From an uncultured Oscillospiraceae bacterium (GTDB lineage: Bacteria; Bacillota; Clostridia; Oscillospirales; Oscillospiraceae): 64,000 bases of DNA. Below are positions 50,454 to 58,484 of this stretch, piece after piece. The DNA lies in contig CANROC010000011.1 of assembly GCA_947632175.1 (NCBI GenBank), positions 48,516-112,515 of the forward strand, written 5' to 3'. The stretch's first letter is position 1. Every line of letters starts with the position of its first letter. Below the pieces are notes generated by a model. It saw nothing but the letters and a program-made list of their open reading frames with translations, did not search any database and was not told where the DNA came from. The position numbers and the translations under genes were made by a program.

Positions 50454-50544
50454 ACCTGTCGAAAAAGGCCGTTGGTCTTTTCCGACAAAGAGGAAGTGCG
50501 CCCCCGTCCCCGCCGCGCGGACAAATCCAGGAATGCGGCAAAGC

Positions 50545-50608
50545 CGCAAACCTTTTTTGTTCCCTCCTCGTAGGGGGGTGAGGGGGAACGAGCGTGGGAT
50601 GACAGAGA
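50545..50608 (+). repeat. Dispersed intergenic repeat, copy B
   Basis: GCAAACCTTTT, CCTCCTCGTAGG, GGTGAGGGGGAACGAGCGTGGGATG in the same order as copy A at 6457-6520. Both copies lie in gene-free spacers. Confidence 0.6.
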
Positions 50609-50615
50609 AAAACGC

Positions 50616-50636
50616 GGGCGGGTTTGGAACCCGCCC
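50616..50636. terminator. Hairpin upstream of the def promoter
   Basis: GGGCGGGTT, TGG loop, AACCCGCCC (50616-50636); downstream CGACAAAAATACTT is A-rich rather than T-rich. It may end priA transcription or be part of the repeat. Confidence 0.45.
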
Positions 50637-50669
50637 CGACAAAAATACTTCAAAATACTAAAATAATAC

Positions 50670-50698
50670 TTGACAAATTACTCATTTTGTGGTATAAT
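50670..50698 (+). promoter_or_regulatory. Promoter of the def operon
   Basis: Perfect TTGACA (50670-50675), 17-bp spacer, TATAAT (50693-50698). The start codon of def is about 150 nt further, leaving an unusually long AT-rich leader. Confidence 0.9.
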
Positions 50699-50851
50699 AC
50701 GCATATCAGGAGAAAGCGGACAATCTTCATATTCATATCGGAAAGTAGTGAAATACTTGTTGATGAAGTCCCGCTGATCCACTTTTAGGTTTTAGCTTAT
50801 ACGCCGGGAACACAAAAGGGAATCAGGAGTTTGAGATAAAGGAGATTCGAT

Positions 50852-51358
50852 ATGGCTTTACGTAACATTCGCGAGGAGGGGGACTCTATTCTTTTGAAGA
50901 AGTCCCGGCCTGTCACCGATTTTGACAAGCGGCTCCACATTCTGCTGGACGACATGCGGGAGACGCTTTTGCAGGCCGGCGGGGTGGGGCTGGCCGCGCC
51001 GCAGGTGGGCATTTTGCGCCGGGCTGTGCTGGTGATGGACACCAACAAGGAGGGGCTCACCGACGACGAGCAGATCATCGAGCTTATAAACCCCCGGATC
51101 GTGGAGAGCGACGGGGAGCAGACGGGGCAGGAGGGGTGCCTCTCCGTCCCCGGCGTCTACGGCATCGTCACCCGCCCGGAGCATGTGAAGGTTCGGGCCC
51201 AGGACCGCTTCGGCAACGCCTTTGAGTGCGAGGGCACGGGCCTCACCGCCCGGTGCTTCTGCCACGAGCTGGACCACCTGGACGGCCACCTCTTCACAGA
51301 GCTTGCCCAGCGCCTCCTGACCGAGGAAGAGCTTCAGGAGATGAACGGGGACGAGTGA
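50852..51358 (+). CDS. def: Peptide deformylase
   Basis: A 168-residue metalloenzyme removing the N-formyl group from new proteins. The three motifs are intact: GVGLAAPQVG, EGCLSVPG with metal ligand C96, and FCHELDHLDG with H138, E139 and H142. AAAGGAG lies about six bases before the ATG. It opens the translation-linked operon def-fmt-rsmB-rlmN. A long leader precedes it. Confidence 0.97.
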   Translation: MALRNIREEGDSILLKKSRPVTDFDKRLHILLDDMRETLLQAGGVGLAAPQVGILRRAVLVMDTNKEGLTDDEQIIELINPRIVESDGEQTGQEGCLSVPGVYGIVTRPEHVKVRAQDRFGNAFECEGTGLTARCFCHELDHLDGHLFTELAQRLLTEEELQEMNGDE

Positions 51359-51360
51359 GC

Positions 51361-52275
51361 ATGAGAATCGTTTTTATGGGGACGCCGGATTTCGCGGAAA
51401 CGTCCCTCAGGGCGCTCATTGACGGCGGGTTCGACGTGGTCGGTGTGTTCACCCAGCCGGACAAGCCCGTGGGGAGAAGGCAGGTCCTGACGCCGCCGCC
51501 GGTGAAGACGCTGGCGCTTCAAAACAATATCCCCGTCTGGCAGCCGGTGAAGCTCCGGGACGGCACGGCGGAGAACATTCTGCGGGAGCTGGCCCCGGAC
51601 GTCATCGCCGTGGTGGCCTACGGGCGCATCCTGCCCAAGGCCATTCTGGACCTGCCGCCCCTGGGGTGCGTCAACATCCACGGCTCGCTTTTGCCCAAAT
51701 ACCGGGGCGCGGCGCCCATCCAGTGGGCCGTCATCAACGGGGAGGCCGAGACGGGCGTAACCGCCCAGTTTATGGCCGAGGCTCTGGACGCCGGGGACAT
51801 CATCGGCGTCAAAAGGACTCCCATCGGCCCGGAGGAGACGGCGGGGGAGCTCTTTGACAGGCTCGCGCCCCTGGGGGCACAGCTCCTGTGCGAAACGCTG
51901 CGGGCGATGGAGAAAGGGAGCGTCCCCCGCGTCCCGCAAAATGAGAAGGAGGCCACCTTCGCCCCGCCGCTCACCAGGGAGCTGGCCAAAATCGACTTTG
52001 CCAAGCCCGGAAGGCTGGTGGTCAGCCACATTCGCGGCATGGACCCCTGGCCCGTGGCCACAGCGGAGATCGGGGGCGTGAACTTTAAAATATTCAAGGC
52101 GTTCCACACCGAAAAGCCCGTCGCCGCCCCGCCGGGGACGGTGCTCAATGCGGGGAAGGACGGCATCGAGCTTGCGGTCAGCGACGGGTCCGTCACCGTT
52201 ACCCAGCTCCAGGCCCCCGGCGGCCGGCGGATGGCGGCGGGGGAGTATCTGAGGGGGCATCCCCTATGCCTGTGA
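51361..52275 (+). CDS. fmt: Methionyl-tRNA formyltransferase
   Basis: A 304-residue enzyme that formylates initiator Met-tRNA using 10-formyl-THF. The N-terminal Rossmann domain (RIVFMGTPDFAETSL) contains the catalytic block NIHGSLLPKYRGAAPIQWA, and a C-terminal OB-like domain follows. It starts two bases past the def stop and overlaps rsmB by 10 nt, as in many bacteria. Confidence 0.97.
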   Translation: MRIVFMGTPDFAETSLRALIDGGFDVVGVFTQPDKPVGRRQVLTPPPVKTLALQNNIPVWQPVKLRDGTAENILRELAPDVIAVVAYGRILPKAILDLPPLGCVNIHGSLLPKYRGAAPIQWAVINGEAETGVTAQFMAEALDAGDIIGVKRTPIGPEETAGELFDRLAPLGAQLLCETLRAMEKGSVPRVPQNEKEATFAPPLTRELAKIDFAKPGRLVVSHIRGMDPWPVATAEIGGVNFKIFKAFHTEKPVAAPPGTVLNAGKDGIELAVSDGSVTVTQLQAPGGRRMAAGEYLRGHPLCL

Positions 52276-53573
52276 ACGCCCGCAAGGCCGCGCTGGAGAC
52301 GCTGTTGGCCGTGAGGACACGGGGAGCCCGCCCAGAGGCGGTGCTGGCCCATCACGGGCCGGAGGACCCCAGGGAGCGGGCGCTGGCGGCGAAGATCGTC
52401 AACGGCGTTTTGCAAAACGAAATGTATCTCGACTACGTCCTCGCCTCCAAAGCGACGAACTTCAAAAAGCTGCCGCCGGTAGCACGGGAGATCCTGCGGC
52501 TGTCCGCCTACCAGATCCTGTTTCTGGACCGGGTACCGGACCGGGCGGCGGTGAGCGAGGGCGTGGAGCTTGCCAAGAGGACCGCCCCCCACGCCGCCGG
52601 GGTGGTGAACGCCGTCCTGCGGCGGGTCTGCGAGGAGGGGAGGGACGCGCCCATCGAGGGGAAGGGCCCCGAGGAGGCGTTGTCCATCCGGTACAGCCAC
52701 CCCCTGTGGCTTGTGCGGGCGCTCACGGAGGAGTACGGCGCGGAGGCCTGCGAGAGGGTCCTTGCCGCCGACAACGAGACGCCGCCCATCACCGCCCAGG
52801 TCAACACCCTGCGGACTACCGCCCGGGAGCTGGCGGAGGAGCTTGGGAAGGCCGGGGTGGAGACGGCGCCCTGCCCCTATTTTGAGGACGCGCTGACGCT
52901 CTCCGGCACCGGGGACATCGGGGAGCTGGAGGCGTTCCGGAAAGGCCTTTTCTACATCCAGGACCCGGCGGCGCGGATGGCGGTGACAGCCGCCGGCGTG
53001 AGGCCTCATGACACGGTCCTCGATATGTGCGCCGCGCCGGGAGGCAAGTCCTTCGCCGCGGCCATGGCCATGGAAAACCGGGGAAAAATCCTCGCTTTCG
53101 ATATCCACGCCAAAAAGGCGGCGCTGGTGCAAAGCGGCGCGGAGAGGCTGGGCATCTCGATTTTGACCGCCGCCTCCGGGGACGCCAGGGAGGCGAGGCC
53201 GGAGCTTTTCAGCATCGCCGACGCGGTTATCTGCGACGTGCCCTGTTCCGGCTTTGGCGTGGTGCGCAAAAAGCCGGAGATCCGCGCCAAAGCGCCGGGG
53301 GACCTGGAGCGCCTGCCTGCCATACAGCTGGACATTTTGCGGACATGCGCTGATTACGTCAAGCCCGGCGGAAAGCTCGTCTACTCCACCTGCACCATTC
53401 TCAGACGGGAAAACGGCGACGTGGCGGACGCCTTTTTGCGGGAGCGGACGGATTTTGAGCCGGAGCCCTTCACCCTGCCGGAGCCTTTCGGGCTTTGCGG
53501 GGGAATGCGGACCATCTTGCCCTTCGAGGGCCAAACGGACGGGTTTTTTATATGTGTTCTGCGGAAAAAGTGA
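52266..53573 (+). CDS. rsmB: 16S rRNA (cytosine(967)-C(5))-methyltransferase
   Basis: A 435-residue SAM-dependent RNA methyltransferase. An N-terminal NusB-like helical domain (1-140) precedes the catalytic domain. The SAM motif is VLDMCAAPGGKSFAAA and the two catalytic cysteines appear in CDVPCSGFG and YSTCTI. The zinc peptidase gene often found between fmt and rsmB in clostridia is missing. The rlmN start lies inside its 3' end. Confidence 0.95.
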   Translation: MPVNARKAALETLLAVRTRGARPEAVLAHHGPEDPRERALAAKIVNGVLQNEMYLDYVLASKATNFKKLPPVAREILRLSAYQILFLDRVPDRAAVSEGVELAKRTAPHAAGVVNAVLRRVCEEGRDAPIEGKGPEEALSIRYSHPLWLVRALTEEYGAEACERVLAADNETPPITAQVNTLRTTARELAEELGKAGVETAPCPYFEDALTLSGTGDIGELEAFRKGLFYIQDPAARMAVTAAGVRPHDTVLDMCAAPGGKSFAAAMAMENRGKILAFDIHAKKAALVQSGAERLGISILTAASGDAREARPELFSIADAVICDVPCSGFGVVRKKPEIRAKAPGDLERLPAIQLDILRTCADYVKPGGKLVYSTCTILRRENGDVADAFLRERTDFEPEPFTLPEPFGLCGGMRTILPFEGQTDGFFICVLRKK

Positions 53574-54613
53574 CAGAAAAAACGGACCGGTGTGATATAA
53601 AATCCCTTTTGAGGGACGAGCTTGCCGAAAGGCTTTCCGTCATGGGGGAGCCGGGATTCCGGGAAAAGCAGATCTTCACCTGGCTCTGGCGGGGCGTCAG
53701 GAGCTTCGACGAGATGACGAACCTCCCCAAGAGCCTCCGGGAAAAGCTTAACGGGGCCTTCACTATTACCGCGCCGGAGATCGAGCGCAAGCAGGTCTCG
53801 CGGCTCGACGGGACGGTGAAGTATCTCTGGCGGCTTGGCGACGGGAACTTTGTGGAGAGCGTGGTCATGCGCTACGAGCACGGCAACACCGTGTGCGTCT
53901 CCTGCGAGGTGGGGTGCCCCATGGGCTGTGCCTTCTGCGCCTCCACCATCGGGGGCAAGGTGCGAAATCTCGCCGCGTCGGAAATTCTCGACCAGGTGAT
54001 GTACGCCCAGGCCGACTCCGGGCTCAAAATTTCCAACATCGTCATGATGGGCATCGGCGAGCCGCTGGACAATTTCGACAACACCATCCGGTTTTTGAAG
54101 CTGGTCAACGACCCGGACGGACTGAACATCGGGATGCGGCATATTTCGCTGTCCACCTGCGGTTTGGCAGAAAAGATTGACAAACTGGCCGGGTTTGATT
54201 TACAATTGACCTTGTCGGTATCCCTCCACGCCCCGGACGACGAGACAAGGTCGAAGATCATGCCCGTCAACCGTGCCTATGGCGTGGATACGGTGCTGGA
54301 CGCCTGCCGGCGGTACTTTGACCGCACGGGCCGTCGCGTGTCCTTTGAGTACGCCATGATCCGGGACGTGAACGACACGCCCCGCCACGCCCAGCTTCTG
54401 GCTCAGAAGCTTGCCGGGACCGGATGTCATGTGAATCTCATTCCCTTAAACGACGTGCCGGAGAGCGCGCTTTCGCCCTCCACGCCGGAGACGGTGCGGC
54501 GGTTTATGGGGACGCTCACGGGGCGGGGGATCAATGTGACGGTGCGGCGCAAGCTGGGTCCGGATATCGAGGCCAGCTGCGGACAGCTGCGCCGGGAAAG
54601 AGAGAGGAAATGA
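53552..54613 (+). CDS. rlmN: Dual-specificity RNA methyltransferase RlmN
   Basis: A 353-residue radical SAM enzyme that methylates A2503 of 23S rRNA and A37 of tRNAs. The Fe-S motif is CPMGCAFC, preceded by the conserved C in VSCEVG. GIGEPLDNFDN and SLHAPDDETRSKIMPVNR are family signatures. Two starts are plausible: ATG 53552, or GTG 53570, which overlaps the rsmB stop by four bases; neither has a strong site. An AT-rich dip near 54180 carries a TTGACA-18-TACAAT element. Confidence 0.94.
   Translation: MCSAEKVTEKTDRCDIKSLLRDELAERLSVMGEPGFREKQIFTWLWRGVRSFDEMTNLPKSLREKLNGAFTITAPEIERKQVSRLDGTVKYLWRLGDGNFVESVVMRYEHGNTVCVSCEVGCPMGCAFCASTIGGKVRNLAASEILDQVMYAQADSGLKISNIVMMGIGEPLDNFDNTIRFLKLVNDPDGLNIGMRHISLSTCGLAEKIDKLAGFDLQLTLSVSLHAPDDETRSKIMPVNRAYGVDTVLDACRRYFDRTGRRVSFEYAMIRDVNDTPRHAQLLAQKLAGTGCHVNLIPLNDVPESALSPSTPETVRRFMGTLTGRGINVTVRRKLGPDIEASCGQLRRERERK
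54177..54206 (+). promoter_or_regulatory. Possible intragenic promoter upstream of prpC-prkC
   Basis: Perfect TTGACA (54177-54182), 18-bp spacer, TACAAT (54201-54206), in a short AT-rich stretch of rlmN, about 420 bp before prpC. Confidence 0.45.
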
Positions 54614-54622
54614 GGTGGGTCT

Positions 54623-55354
54623 ATGGAGCTTTCGGCCAGGACCGATAAGGGCATCGTCCGGAAGGAGAACCAGGATTCCTGCTATATTTACAGCCAGGAC
54701 GAGGATTGCGCGCTGATGCTCGTCTGCGACGGCATGGGCGGGCACAGGGCCGGCAATGTGGCGAGCTCTTTGACCGCCACGGTCTTTGCCGGGGAGGTCC
54801 AGGAGGGACTTTTGAACGCCAAGGTCACCGGCGCTGTGTGCAGTCTCATGAAAGGCGCCCTGCGGGCGGCCAACAGCGCCGTCTACAAGCTCAGCCTCAC
54901 GGAGCCCGACTGCCGGGGGATGGGGACCACGGTGGTGTCCGCCGTCGTCATGGACAAGGACGCCACGGTGATGAACGTAGGCGACAGCCGCGCCTATCAC
55001 GTCAGCGCCGGCGCCATCCGCCAGGTCACCAGGGACCACTCCGTGGTGGAGGACATGGTCCGCCGGGGCGACATCACACGGGAGCAGTCCCGGACACACC
55101 CCAGCAAGAACCTGATTACCCGTGCCGTGGGCACGGTGCCGGAGCTGGAGGCGGACTTTTTCTCCGTGGCTCTGCGGGAGGGCGACGCCCTCATCCTCTG
55201 TTCCGACGGCCTCTCCAACGAGGTCACGGAGGAGGAGATCCTGGCGGCCCAGATGGAGTGCGCCACTGCCGAGGACGTGGCGGAGAGGCTCCTGGACTTA
55301 GCGCTCCAGCGCGGCGCACCGGATAACGTGACGGTGGCGGTGCTCAGACGATGA
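54623..55354 (+). CDS. prpC: PP2C-type serine/threonine phosphatase
   Basis: A 243-residue PPM phosphatase. Metal-binding motifs are in order: RKENQDSCY, VCDGMGGHRAGN, NVGDSRAYH, CSDGLSNEV and APDNVTVAVL. It reverses phosphorylation by the adjacent PASTA kinase. The start is 9 nt after rlmN; no strong site, though GAGGTGGG lies close upstream. The prpC-prkC-rsgA order is standard. Confidence 0.96.
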   Translation: MELSARTDKGIVRKENQDSCYIYSQDEDCALMLVCDGMGGHRAGNVASSLTATVFAGEVQEGLLNAKVTGAVCSLMKGALRAANSAVYKLSLTEPDCRGMGTTVVSAVVMDKDATVMNVGDSRAYHVSAGAIRQVTRDHSVVEDMVRRGDITREQSRTHPSKNLITRAVGTVPELEADFFSVALREGDALILCSDGLSNEVTEEEILAAQMECATAEDVAERLLDLALQRGAPDNVTVAVLRR

Positions 55355-55399
55355 ACCGCCGCGCCGAAAAACCCCAAAGTACGTTGGGAGGTCACTTCA

Positions 55400-57313
55400 A
55401 TGGATGACATGTATATAGGCAAGACGCTGGACGAGCGTTACGAGATCCTGGAGCGGATCGGCTCCGGCGGCATGGCCGTGGTCTACAAGGCGCTGGACCA
55501 CAGGCTCAACCGCTTTGTGGCCATCAAGATCCTCAAGGCCGACATGGCCCAGGACCCCGATCTGCGCCGGCGCTTCCACGCGGAGAGTCAGGCCGTCGCC
55601 ATGCTCTCCCATCCCAATATCGTCTCCGTCTACGACGTGAACCACTCCGAGGGCGTTGACTATATCGTCATGGAGCTCATCGAGGGCATCACCTTAAAGC
55701 AATACATAAACCGCAAGGGGATCCTCAACTGGAAGGAGGCCCTGCACTTCACCACACAGATCGCCAAGGCCCTGGAGCACGCCCACTCCCGCGGGATCAT
55801 CCACCGGGATATCAAGCCCCACAACATCATGATCCTCAAGGACGGCAACGTGAAGGTGGCTGACTTCGGCATCGCGCGGCTTTTGACCACACAAAATACC
55901 CTCACCAAGCAGACTCTGGGGTCCGTCCACTACATCTCCCCGGAGCAGGCCAAGGGAGGCGCGGCGGACGCGAGGAGCGATATCTACTCCGTGGGCGTGG
56001 TGATGTACGAGATGCTCACCTCGCGCCTGCCCTTTGAGGGGGACTCCGCCGTCTCCATCGCCATCCAGCACATCAGCTCCATCCCGCTCCAGCCCAGGGA
56101 GATTAACCCCAACATCCCCGTGGGGCTGGAGGAGATCACCATGAAGGCCATGTCCCCCAACCTCAATACCCGCTACCAGTCCGCGACGGAGCTGTTGGCG
56201 GACCTGGAGGACTTCCGCAAGAACCCCTCGGTGCGCTTCAACTACTCCAACATCCCATCCCTGGCGGACAACGATATCGATGCCACCCGCCGAGTGCCCG
56301 TCAAGCCCGTGACGGAGACGGAGCGCGTCCGCCGGCGCGTCAGCGGCAACGGCGCCACCAGGTCCCGTGTCACATCGGAGGAGTACCGGGAGAACAAAAA
56401 ACGCTCGGGGCGGACCACCATGCTGGTGGGGATCTTGTGCATCGCGGCGCTTTTAGCGCTCATCGTCTGGTTCATGTGGAACTACGCCATCAAGGACTGG
56501 CTGATGCCCTCCACTCCGGACACCATCACCGTCCCGTCCTTCGTGGGCCAGATGTTCGATACGGTCACCTCTGACCCGGATTATACGAAATACTACCGCT
56601 TTGAGAAGGTGGAGGAGACCAGCGATTACCCTGTGGGCTACATCCTCAAGCAGGACCCCGTGGCGGGCCGTTCCGTGACGCCCTCGGAGAATAAGAAGCT
56701 CATCACGCTCACCGTCTCCTCCGGCCGTCAGGCGCAGTACATGCCGGACTTCCTCAACAAGGACTACCGCATGGCGGAGAGTCAACTGCGGGGGCTGAAC
56801 CTCAACCTGGAGATCCATGTGGAGGCCGTGGCCAGCGAGGAGTACACCAAGGGCTACATCTTTGAGCAGGTGCCCGAGGCCGGGACGGAGCTGGAGGCGG
56901 GCATGTCCGTCTACCTCACCTATTCCAGCGGTCCCGAGGTGCCCAAGGTGAAGGTCCCGGACCTCTATAACCTGACGGAGGCCACCGCCATGTCGCTGTT
57001 GGAGGCCCGGGGACTTACCGGCAGGCGGATGGAGGACTATGACGACACCGTCCAGAAAGGGCGCGTCTGCTTCCAGAACTACGCCGCCGACACAGAGGTG
57101 GAGCAGGGGACAGAGATCGAGTTCTTCGTCTCCCTGGGCCCCGACCCCGCCACTACCCGGCCGCCGGAGACCCAGCCGCCTGAAACCACGCCTGCAACGC
57201 CGCCTGCCACCGAAGCGCCCCCGGAGACAGGCCCGGAGGACTCCGAGCCCTCCGGCCCGCCGGAGACCGAGACCGGCGACGATGGGGGAGAGGGGATCCA
57301 GCCCAGTGGTTGA
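55400..57313 (+). CDS. prkC: PASTA-domain serine/threonine kinase
   Basis: A 637-residue membrane kinase. The kinase domain (about 14-275) has GSGGMAVVYKA, VAIK, HRDIKPHN and ADFGIARL. A juxtamembrane Arg-rich stretch leads to one TM helix (near 340-360). Three extracellular PASTA repeats follow (about 377-445, 447-516, 520-589), which sense muropeptides. A Thr/Pro/Glu-rich tail (about 590-637) follows. PrkC couples cell-wall state to growth and, in spore-formers, to germination. Three PASTA repeats match Bacillus PrkC. Confidence 0.96.
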   Translation: MDDMYIGKTLDERYEILERIGSGGMAVVYKALDHRLNRFVAIKILKADMAQDPDLRRRFHAESQAVAMLSHPNIVSVYDVNHSEGVDYIVMELIEGITLKQYINRKGILNWKEALHFTTQIAKALEHAHSRGIIHRDIKPHNIMILKDGNVKVADFGIARLLTTQNTLTKQTLGSVHYISPEQAKGGAADARSDIYSVGVVMYEMLTSRLPFEGDSAVSIAIQHISSIPLQPREINPNIPVGLEEITMKAMSPNLNTRYQSATELLADLEDFRKNPSVRFNYSNIPSLADNDIDATRRVPVKPVTETERVRRRVSGNGATRSRVTSEEYRENKKRSGRTTMLVGILCIAALLALIVWFMWNYAIKDWLMPSTPDTITVPSFVGQMFDTVTSDPDYTKYYRFEKVEETSDYPVGYILKQDPVAGRSVTPSENKKLITLTVSSGRQAQYMPDFLNKDYRMAESQLRGLNLNLEIHVEAVASEEYTKGYIFEQVPEAGTELEAGMSVYLTYSSGPEVPKVKVPDLYNLTEATAMSLLEARGLTGRRMEDYDDTVQKGRVCFQNYAADTEVEQGTEIEFFVSLGPDPATTRPPETQPPETTPATPPATEAPPETGPEDSEPSGPPETETGDDGGEGIQPSG

Positions 57314-58199
57314 CGGCACGGTGATCAAGGCCCTCAGCGGGTTTTACTACGTGGAGACGCCCTCCGGCGTCCTCACCTGCCGCGCCCGCGGACGGATGCG
57401 CTACGAAAAGCTGACGCCCCTGGTGGGCGACCGGGTCGCTGTCACGCCCACCGCCGCCGGGGAGGGGGCGCTCTGTGAGATCCTGCCCCGGAAAAACAGC
57501 TTCACCCGCCCGCCGGTGGCCAATATCGATGAGATGGTCATCCTGGCCGCCAACGTCATTCCGGTGACGGAGCCGTACCTCATCGACCGCATGGCGGCCA
57601 TCGCCGCCCACGCCGGGGCCGGGACGCTGGTGGTGCTCAATAAGTGCGATTTGGACCCCGCCGACGAGCTCTACGGCATCTATACCCGCGCGGGGATGGA
57701 CGTCCTGCGCGTCAGCGCCCTCACGGGGGAGGGCATCGGGGCGCTGCGGGAGCGCCTTCGCGGGCGCTTTTGCGTCTTTACCGGCAACTCCGGCGTGGGG
57801 AAATCCAGCGTCCTCAACGCCCTCGACCCGGCCTTTTCCATCCCCACCGGGGAGGTGAGCCAGAAGCTGGGCCGCGGCCGCCACACCACCCGGCATGTGG
57901 AGATCTTCCGCACCGCCGATGGGGCGCTCATCGCCGACACTCCCGGCTTCTCCGCCTTTGATGTAGAGCGCATGGAGCTTCTGAGCCCGGAGGACCTCCA
58001 GTACGCCTTCCCGGACTTTGCCCCGTATCTCGATCAGTGCCGCTTCACCGGCTGTTCCCACACCAAAGAGGCCGGTTGCGCCGTGCTTGAAGCTTTGCGG
58101 GCCGGAAAGCTGGAGCCCACCCGCCACAAAAGCTACGTGCGGCTTTATGAGCAGCTTAAAACCGTCAACGAGTGGGAACGGAAACCTGTAAATACGTAA
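57306..58199 (+). CDS. rsgA: Ribosome small subunit-dependent GTPase RsgA
   Basis: A 297-residue circularly permuted GTPase for 30S maturation. An N-terminal OB fold (GTVIKALSGFYYVETPSG) precedes G4 (NKCD), G1 (GNSGVGKSS) and G3 (DTPGFSAF). The zinc motif CRFTGCSHTKEAGC lies near the end. I take GTG 57306, overlapping the prkC stop by 8 nt, because it aligns with the family start; ATG 57282 would extend it by 8 residues. The rpe and thiN genes that often follow are absent, and a terminator comes directly after. Confidence 0.95.
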   Translation: MVDGTVIKALSGFYYVETPSGVLTCRARGRMRYEKLTPLVGDRVAVTPTAAGEGALCEILPRKNSFTRPPVANIDEMVILAANVIPVTEPYLIDRMAAIAAHAGAGTLVVLNKCDLDPADELYGIYTRAGMDVLRVSALTGEGIGALRERLRGRFCVFTGNSGVGKSSVLNALDPAFSIPTGEVSQKLGRGRHTTRHVEIFRTADGALIADTPGFSAFDVERMELLSPEDLQYAFPDFAPYLDQCRFTGCSHTKEAGCAVLEALRAGKLEPTRHKSYVRLYEQLKTVNEWERKPVNT

Positions 58200-58209
58200 T
58201 TTTTTTGAG

Positions 58210-58247
58210 ACATCGGAGTGATTTTGGGTCATTCCGATGTTTTTTTC
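58210..58247 (+). terminator. Terminator after rsgA
   Basis: ACATCGGA..TGA (58210-58221) pairs with TCATTCCGATGT (58229-58240), followed by seven T's. It ends the long def-rsgA operon. Confidence 0.9.
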
Positions 58248-58275
58248 TTGACATTTTCCGCAATTTGTGTAAACT
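58248..58275 (+). promoter_or_regulatory. Promoter of the ABC-exporter leader transcript
   Basis: TTGACA (58248-58253) overlaps the end of the rsgA terminator. A 16-bp spacer leads to TAAACT (58270-58275), a weaker -10 (4 of 6). The two leader ORFs begin about 30 bp downstream. Confidence 0.6.
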
Positions 58276-58307
58276 ATACGTTGGGTTGCGGAAAGGAGGT
58301 CGGCAGC

Positions 58308-58334
58308 TTGCGAAATCTATACACAAACTATTAA
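58308..58334 (+). CDS. Leader ORF 1 (8 codons)
   Basis: TTG start followed by codons for RNLYTNY and a stop, with AAAGGAGG (58292-58299) eight bases upstream. Eight residues is far below normal gene length. The perfect ribosome site and its place in an attenuator leader argue that it is translated for regulation rather than for its product. The peptide shares the Leu-Tyr-Thr string with leader ORF 2. Confidence 0.45.
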   Translation: MRNLYTNY

Positions 58335-58357
58335 AATTATGGAAAGGAGGTTAAAAC

Positions 58358-58414
58358 ATGTCCAATTTACGATTGTATACGGTCTTTCGGCATAGCAAAG
58401 ACATCGTTGAATGA
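58358..58414 (+). CDS. Leader ORF 2 (18-residue peptide)
   Basis: ATG with AAAGGAGG (58343-58350) seven bases upstream encodes MSNLRLYTVFRHSKDIVE. The stop TGA (58412-58414) lies inside the 5' arm of the terminator hairpin that follows. A ribosome on the last codons would cover that arm and prevent termination, so translation of this peptide probably gates expression of the ABC exporter. Similar logic is known for leader peptides of multidrug ABC exporters such as BmrCD. The inducing drug or condition is unknown. Confidence 0.6.
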   Translation: MSNLRLYTVFRHSKDIVE

Positions 58415-58458
58415 GGCGATGATTTAGGCTGACGCCGGTCGTCGCCTCATCTTTTTTT
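58411..58458 (+). promoter_or_regulatory. Attenuator (Rho-independent) before the ABC exporter
   Basis: ATGAGGCGA (58411-58419) pairs perfectly with TCGCCTCAT (58442-58450), with an inner GGC-TGAC-GCC hairpin, and seven T's follow. It sits 27 nt before the exporter start codon and overlaps the stop codon of leader ORF 2, so it acts as a conditional terminator by position. Confidence 0.8.
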
Positions 58459-58484
58459 CCAAAAAAGAAAGGAATTGACCGGCA

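Larger units (their letters stand above)
50454..50669. other. priA-def spacer, left part: repeats and hairpins, no gene
   Basis: Contains an imperfect GTCGAAAAAG/CTTTTCCGAC hairpin (50458-50486), dispersed repeat copy B (50545-50608) and a strong GGCGGGTT/AACCCGCC hairpin (50616-50636). No reading frame has both length and a ribosome site. Confidence 0.6.
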
